Below, in pieces: positions 57,840 through 64,000 of a stretch of DNA of 64,000 bases; within the stretch, counting starts at the first letter, position 1, and every line of letters starts with the position of its first letter. The notes beneath the pieces were generated by a model. It was not told the DNA's origin. It saw nothing but the letters and a program-made list of their open reading frames with translations, and made no database searches. The position numbers were made by a program, and so were the translations under genes. The stretch comes from Triplophysa rosa (taxonomy: Eukaryota > Chordata > Actinopteri > Cypriniformes > Nemacheilidae): contig NW_026634166.1 in assembly GCF_024868665.1 (NCBI RefSeq), positions 1,006-65,005 of the forward strand. Reading direction: 5' to 3'.

Positions 57840-59425
57840 AAAGGCTACAGTGTTTTTCACCTATAAAACAGGAAGATTTAATTAAACTTATTGCAACATC
57901 TAAACCTACAACTTGCTTATTAGACCCCATACCAACTAAATTATTAAAAGAGTTATTACCCGTTGCAATTGAGCCCATTTATAACATTATCAACTCGTCA
58001 ATTAATCTAGGCCATGTCCCAGGACCCTTTAAACTGGCCGTCATTAAGCCTCTTATCAAGAAACCAAACTTAGACCCCAATGAACTAGGAAACTATAGAC
58101 CGATTTCAAATCTCCCTTACCTGTCTAAAATACTAGAAAAAGTAGTGTCCACTCAGTTGTGCTCTTTCTTACAAAATAATGACATACACGAAAAATTCCA
58201 GTCAGGCTTTAGACCGCATCATAGTACTGAAACTGCGCTCGTTAAAATTACAAACGACCTGCTTATAGCATCAGATAAAGGTAACATCTCACTCCTAGTC
58301 CTGCTCGACCTTAGTGCTGCGTTCGATACTGTAGACCATAAAATACTTCTAGATCGCTTACACAATTATACCGGTATTCAGGGACAGGCACTACAATGGT
58401 TCAGATCTTACTTATCAGACAGACATCAATTTGTCCATTTAAATGGGGAATCATCAAATCTAACGCAAGTAAATTATGGATTACCTCAGGGGTCGGTTTT
58501 AGGACCCTTGCTATTCTCCATATACATGCTGCCCCTTGGAAACATTATTAGAAAACATGGAATTAGCTTCCACTGTTATGCAGATGATACTCAGCTATAT
58601 ATCTCATCAAGACCAGATGATTCCTTCCAACTATCCAAATTGGCAGAGTGCATCGACGATATAAAGCATTGGATGACTTGTAATTTCCTTCTTTTAAATT
58701 CTAATAAAACAGAAATATTACTTATCGGACCAAAGACACGTGAGCAGAATATTTCGGATTATGACCTGCAAATTGAAGGCTGCACTGTTACTCCAACAAA
58801 TACAGTTAAAGACCTTGGCGTTATATTAGACAGCAACCTGTCATTTAAAAATCACATCTCAAATGTCACAAAAACAGCCTTCTTCCACCTTAGAAATGTT
58901 GCCAAATTGCAAAATATTTTATGTGTGGCTGATGCAGAGAAGCTTATTCATGCATTTGTGACCTCAAGACTTGACTACTGTAATGCACTGCTTAGTGGTT
59001 GTCCTGCATCATCAATAAACAAACTACAGTTAGTTCAGAACGCAGCTGCCAGAGTTCTAACCAGGTCCAGAAAATACGATCACATAACCCCAATGTTATC
59101 AACCCTTCACTGGTTACCCATTAAGTATCGTATTGACTTTAAAGTTCTTTTAATTACTTATAAAGCCTTAAACGGTTTAGCCCCTACCTACATAACAGAG
59201 CTTCTACCACACTACAACCCATCACGCTCTCTAAGATCTCAAAACTCCAGACTTTTGATAACACCTAGAATAACTAAATCCACCAAAGGGGGTAGAGCTT
59301 TCTCATACGTAGCACCTAAACTCTGGAATAGCCTCCCCGATACTATTCGAGGGTCAGACACACTCTCCCAATTTAAATCTAGATTAAAGACACATCTTTT
59401 CAGCCAAGCATTCACTAATACATAG
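57840..59425 (+). CDS. LINE reverse transcriptase
   Basis: The frame is open from at least 57840 ([20 protein letters not shown]). RT motifs in order: [36 protein letters not shown], the first Asp in [30 protein letters not shown], the catalytic [22 protein letters not shown] and [18 protein letters not shown]. The C-terminus has [28 protein letters not shown] and [18 protein letters not shown]. No internal stop was seen. It would copy its RNA at a nicked target, but the endonuclease is not encoded here, so it is not autonomous. Confidence 0.9.
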
Positions 59426-60475
59426 CTAATGAACAGCAGCTACGCTAATTATTCTCTTTCTGTTTCTGCCCTCGCCTCGGGATGCCCATCCCGAGGTAGG
59501 GAGAGATTCCGCCAGGCCCAGATGAACGTCATATGCCCATCCACAACTAGAGATTACGCCAGCTACATCGGAAAATCCCGTGCCATCCTCCTGCGAGAGC
59601 CTGCGGACTGACTGACCATCCAGCTCCATCCAAGGCAATTCCATCACCACCCAAGAAAAAGGCGACCATCTGGCCGGCCCAGCTCAGACAATTCCATCCC
59701 CAACCGAGAGCAAAGACGGACTACCTGTCACATAAATGCTAAATTTACAATACTTGGTATTTAATGCTAAACTTACATCACACGACAGCAGTTTGAAGTT
59801 ATGGCTGCACTCAGTGACTTTGATTGGAGGTAGCTGGGTGGGTGTTGTAGGGAGTGGGGGGCTTGTTGGTTGTGGTTCGGGGCGTTTCATTTGTTGGGAC
59901 TGTGTGGGTCTGGTCTGGTTGGTCTTGTTTTGTGGTCGATGTCGGACAACAGAGGAATAAAGTTAATTATGCCATTACTACTTTTCCCTGGTTGTCCCTC
60001 TGTTGTCTGTTGTTGACCACGGAATGGGACCGGGTTGGACCTGCACGGTTTCGGCGGGTGGGGCTTCCTGGGTCGCGGCTCGTGGGCTCTCCCTGTTCTT
60101 CGTGGACGTTGCTCGGTGGCTTTGGTCGGGGTCACTGAGTGCAGCTATGACACGTCAGAGGAGATCTGGCCCTCCCGGCTGAGCCTGGTTTCTCCCGAGG
60201 TTTTTTTTTCTCCATTATTCATGCATTGGAGTTTGGGTTCCTCGCCACAGCAGAGCAGTGCAGTGTTGGCTTGCTCACCGGGAGACTGCATTTATTTATT
60301 TATTCATTTATTTATTAGATATTATTTATTATAATGATCTTGCTTGGTCTATAAACACCATGCACTGTGCTGTGTTTTACCTTTCTGTGTTTTTCTTATT
60401 TGCTCCTGTAAAGCTGCTTTGGAACAATGCACATTGTGAAAAGCGCTATATAAATAAAATTGAATTGAATTGAAT
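59426..60475 (+). other. LINE 3' UTR
   Basis: It has a short inverted pair cctcgggatg/catcccgagg near 59473-59494. The block 59750-60205 recurs at 22405-22835. It ends gcgctatataaataaaattg and gaatt repeats. Confidence 0.75.
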
Positions 60476-62221
60476 AAAAAAATAAATGTACCAACAAAAA
60501 TAAAATCATGAGTAAATGAATGAACAAATGAATGAAACAACAGAAATAAATGAGAAGAAATAAAAACATCTTATGTTCTCACTCCTCATGCGTACTCTAG
60601 TGTATAGGACACGTGTTAGTTTGTCAGACTCTCATGTCAAAGTCAGAGTGATCACCCTGCTCGGAGCAGTTCAAACCCTAACCCTAACCCACTTTATTAA
60701 GTCATTTATTATCCTCCATAGAAAACTACCATCTGTGAGGGCATGTAAGGGAAAGAATCTGCTCTGATGTAATACTTGGCCACGATGGCTGATGTTATTG
60801 ATGTACGGATGGATGAGATATATTTGGATTACAACTAAACAATCAAACATGTACACACAATCACAAACAATGAATTCAATGAATGAATGTTTTAAATTGA
60901 TTTCAAACATTTTTATTACCATGGTAACTTATGCTATATAACTAACCTGCTCTGGAGCAGAGCTGCGCACAAACACAAACTAAACCAATCTGCTGTGAGC
61001 AACAAGACATCACGGTTAACCCTCGAGTGTTTAGAACACAATCATACATTTGATAATATATAAAAATTACAATACGTATAACATAAGACACTTAAACAAT
61101 GTTTTTGTGTATCTGGTTATAACTCTTTTGAATAAGAACCTTATCTTCATTAAGAAACCAATTCTGTTCATCTTTTAAAATCTTTAATGTTGTAGACATG
61201 AATAAGTGGTTTATATAATCTTCAGACTGTGTTTTTGTGCTGAGTCCAATCATAACTTTTAAATCAAATTCAGCAGGGGGCAGTGTGAAGCCATACAACT
61301 CTCCTCAAACACCAGCACCTACTGTACAAATATCCTGAAATCACACCACCCTGCACATCTTCTGACAGAGACAGACATTTTGTATGATTTTACATTTTAT
61401 CCATCACCTAGCACCTTGTTATTAATTATATGTCTAATGCTTTGTCGATATATGAAGTACAACTTTAAATTTTGTCCACACTGGATGCAGCGCGGCAATC
61501 CCATTTGCGCATCACTATTCAATATATACATTAATGCCCTTTGTTTGCAGGTGTTTTAATCTACAGAAACATGGCCGTGAACAAACCTGAGAGACAAGGA
61601 AGATCCCGAAATCTGGCGAAAAAAATCCAATGGATAACAGAACCAATGGCAATCTGTTGGCTCCACTTACAAAGCAACGTGAGTTGATAAAATGGGTTAA
61701 ACACCCATCAGAGACTCTTCTGCAGGCAGAATTATGTATTCTATGTGTACAACAGAAAACCTCAACCAACACTTGTAGAGGAGATTGAAGACTGTAACCT
61801 CCAATAATTGAAATACAATAAGAGCTACGTTCACATTAAGAATATGAATAATATACAGTAGGACAGACTAGAGCGAGAGAGAGGTGAGGTGAAAAGGTGT
61901 CTGGAGCACTAATCCACTAGACAAATGACAATAAAGACAAATTTATGTCTTCCATCCAGTATATTTGATGAAACGGTCTAAAACTTTTATTGTAATCACA
62001 TCAGATGTCATTGAAGACACAAGGTTGCCGTGTTGTTGCCTGTGTGCTGGTGGAGACCGCACAAACCAGCCTCATTCGTTAAAGCAGCAGATTCATAACA
62101 CGCAGTAGTCCAGCACCGCATCTGCATGTCGTCATATTAAGATAACATTATGTGTGTTGAACATCGGCATATGACATAGCGATATGGAGCAGTTTGCTCT
62201 TACGGTGCTGTTGTTATGGCC
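60476..62221. other. Non-coding, nothing firm
   Basis: It includes a short telomere-like run (aaccctaaccctaaccc, 60674-60690). An acceptor- and donor-flanked stretch at 61551-61679 has no recognisable product. No gene supported. Confidence 0.4.
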
Positions 62222-62516
62222 TAAATTGTGGCCTAATGGTTAGAGACTCAACATAAACTTTGTCGGTTCGAGCCTCAGTGCCAGTGAATGATCAGCGCTC
62301 TCCTCTACCTTCAATACCACGGCTGAGGTGAGAACCTTGAACCTTGTTCCCCCCAACTGCTCCCCAGGCACCGCAGCAATGGCTGATCACTGCTCTGTGT
62401 GTGTGTGTTACTCACTGCTGTGTGTGTGTGTGCACATGGATGGGTTAAATGTAGAGCACAAATTCAGAGTATGGAACACCATACTTGGCCTCACATCACA
62501 TCACTTTATACGTTAG
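62222..62516 (+). mobile_element. HE1-like tRNA-derived SINE
   Basis: It starts ttgtggcctaatggttagag (box A) with ggttcgagcctc (box B) at about 62265. A central part has gaggtgagaaccttgaacc and ccaactgctccccaggcacc. It ends ggatgggttaaatgtagagc and tggaacaccatacttggcct, the layout of HE1 SINEs of fish. A TG tract expands the middle. Confidence 0.85.
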
Positions 62517-62856
62517 TCCAATACTTCCACACAAAAACCAATGCAGATATTCCAGAAAACAAAAGAGCACCACAGAACACACAAATCAGATCAGAACAGT
62601 TTCCATACACAGAGTGGATCATTTAAATTAGCACAGAAGTGCGATTCACAGTCTGAATAAAGTCAAATCATGTCATGTAGTCTGAATCTTATCTGACTCT
62701 AAAATGACAAAAAAGTGAGCTGCAAAATTGGGTGTTGAATAACTTGTTAGTCTGTGCTATCACAGTTAAGATGTATGGTTGCTTGGTACTGTTCTGAGCT
62801 CTTCTACAGAAGCTTCTAGGAAAACACAAAAGATCTCCAGTTGTCATTATCACCAG

Positions 62857-63070
62857 TTAAAGTGATAGTTCACCCCAATATGAAAATTCTGTTATCATTT
62901 ACTCACCCTCAGGTTGTTCCAAACCTGTATACATTTCTTTGTTCTGAAGAACACAAAGACAGACATTTGAAAGAATGTCAGTAACCAAACAGATCTCATC
63001 CCCCATTTACTGCCATAGTAGGGAAAATAAATATGATGGGAGTCAATGGGGGGTGAGATCTGTTTGAAGC
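62857..63070. mobile_element. TTAA-type MITE end (gatagttcaccc family)
   Basis: TTAA at 62857-62860 is followed by agtgatagttcaccccaata, tcatttactcaccctcaggt and gttccaaacctgtatac, a very common fish MITE start. The right end was not found. Confidence 0.7.
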
Positions 63071-63084
63071 ATAGAATTCACATT

Positions 63085-63465
63085 GTAAAACATGGACCTA
63101 GTGTCCGTGATGGCACCTGTAGGTTTGTAAAGAGCAATTTTGAAACCTGAAGTGGGCGGAGCCATCTTGGCAGGGCCACGCCCTTAATTATGAAGATTTT
63201 AAGCTTTAATATATTTTAAACGGATGAGTTATAAAAAAACTTCACCCCCTCACAGTTGTCATGGAGGGCAAAATTATCTATGGAGACCAGAATATTTTGT
63301 TCCTCCCAGACTGTAAGCCTGTCTTTTTCTGCTGTAAAGTTAAGCATTTTAACATGGGGCTCAATGAGATTGTCTCTAGCGGCCACTCAATGAATTGCAG
63401 TTTAAATCACTTCCGTGTTGGTTTCACGAGCGAGACTGGAAGGTTGCCGCTGGATGTGAAGTGAA
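63085..63465. repeat. Dispersed fish repeat
   Basis: acctagtgtccgtgatggca, gggcggagccatcttggcag, taagcattttaacatggggc and gcggccactcaatgaattgc are features of a widespread repeat. The frame across it is not a gene. Confidence 0.55.
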
Positions 63466-63500
63466 GAGGAGTTTATGTTACAGTTTTTGTAAGTATGTTT

Positions 63501-63590
63501 GTCTGTACTTTACAGTGTGATCACAGTCTGTACTTTACAGTGTGATCACTTTACAGTGTGATCACAGTCTGTACTTTACAGTGTGATCAC
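63501..63590. repeat. Short tandem repeat, ~25-bp unit
   Basis: Four copies of ctttacagtgtgatcac, three of them preceded by gtctgta; one unit is shortened. Confidence 0.85.
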
Positions 63591-63980
63591 ATACATACAG
63601 AGCAGGTAAAATTATAATCATAAATCCTTTTCTGTTTGCTAATCTTCTGGTGACCCTCTGGCTTAAAGCTGCTGGTTTGTGACAAAAGTGCCTCACAAAC
63701 TAGAGATCGCATCATCTCTCCTGCGTCTTCTTGTGTGTTTGTTCATTCTGATGAGAACGGTCTTTACAAATGAATAAAGTGCCTTTGTATACCCGCAGCT
63801 TCTGTACACTAAATTACATCAGGTCGGATTAATGCTCCATTTTGTTTATTATGCAAATCTGTTGAGTGAATATATTTGCATGACAAATGTGTGAGAGTCC
63901 GATAAACAGTGTCTGGATGTTTGTGCAAACACTGACAGAACACAAAGAGACTTTTAATGCTGAATAAACAAGAGAACGGC

Positions 63981-64000
63981 AGAGAGAGAGAGAGAGAGAG
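63981..64000. repeat. (AG)n microsatellite at window end
   Basis: Continuous agagag to the last base; its true length lies beyond the window. Confidence 0.85.

Larger units (their letters stand above)
57490..60475 (+). mobile_element. L2-like LINE, near-complete RT ORF and 3' UTR
   Basis: The order is a pre-RT linker (57498-57818), RT and C-terminal region to 59425, a 3' UTR (with the block also found at 22405-22835) and the 3' end agcgctatataaataaaatt followed by gaatt repeats to about 60475. The endonuclease is missing, so it is 5'-truncated. It lies head to head with the LINE at 56105-57295. Confidence 0.9.

Noticed and set aside
60674..60690. Telomere-like aaccctaaccctaaccc
   Set aside because: Fewer than three units; too short to call an interstitial telomere or a chromosome fusion point.
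61551..61690. Exon-like stretch with acceptor tttgcag and donor caac|gtgagt
   Set aside because: No recognisable protein, and the frames carry stops or are very short.

Overview
The window looks like repeat-saturated accessory sequence from a teleost genome, most likely a cyprinid. The signs are multi-exon C2H2 zinc-finger genes of the fish tandem-array type, two DIRS tyrosine-recombinase retrotransposons, several L2-like LINEs, HE1/V-type tRNA SINEs, Tc1, hAT and TTAA-target DNA elements, and fish-type Ty3/gypsy elements. No bacterial, viral or RNA gene was found. Species assignment is inference.

Host-like genes. Three related C2H2 genes share the same 5' exons. ZNF-A (+) has exon 1 at about 10.26-10.43 kb, exon 2 at 14565-14693 and a 14-finger exon at 16823-18030. 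ZNF-B (-) has a 14-finger exon at 30873-32089, exon 2 at 33062-33190 and a remnant of exon 1 at 33.63-33.68 kb. ZNF-C (-) has exon 1 at 44990-45032, exon 2 at 44218-44346 and probably the finger fragment at 35349-35733. A further finger pseudogene lies at 21592-21810. Only ZNF-C keeps the exon-1 ATG, and only A and B keep a full finger exon. A BEN-domain-like exon lies at 5540-5744.

Layout. 0-3 kb: a long foldback element split by a solo LTR, a MITE with a 10-bp target duplication, and half a Tc1 element. 5-9 kb: the BEN-like exon, a tandem array ending in a hairpin, exon-like pieces and a hAT remnant. 10-18 kb: ZNF-A, whose introns hold a composite 3.5-kb insertion (with a TTAA element and a palindromic LTR) and a Tc1 element 24 nt from the last splice acceptor. 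18-23 kb: Tc1, hAT and LINE debris. 23.7-29.2 kb: DIRS-A (+), split by a hAT element that itself holds a LINE, and by a SINE. 31-34 kb: ZNF-B. 35.3-37 kb: DIRS-B (-), fused in frame to zinc fingers. 40-43.5 kb: two hAT-like elements side by side. 44-45 kb: ZNF-C 5' exons. 47.2-51 kb: a 5'-truncated gypsy element (-). 51.6-53.1 kb: LINE and MITE. 53.1-55.6 kb: a deleted gypsy element whose gene order fits the Gmr1-like group. 56.1-60.5 kb: two L2-like LINEs head to head. 62-64 kb: SINE and MITEs.

How it fits together. This is a duplicated zinc-finger locus being taken apart and rearranged by successive transposon insertions. Insertion order can be read from target-site duplications and from comparing the paralogous introns. 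No new multi-gene system is supported. The most notable objects are the DIRS-recombinase/zinc-finger fusion ORF and the perfect 304-bp LTR palindrome that carries its own 5-bp target duplication.
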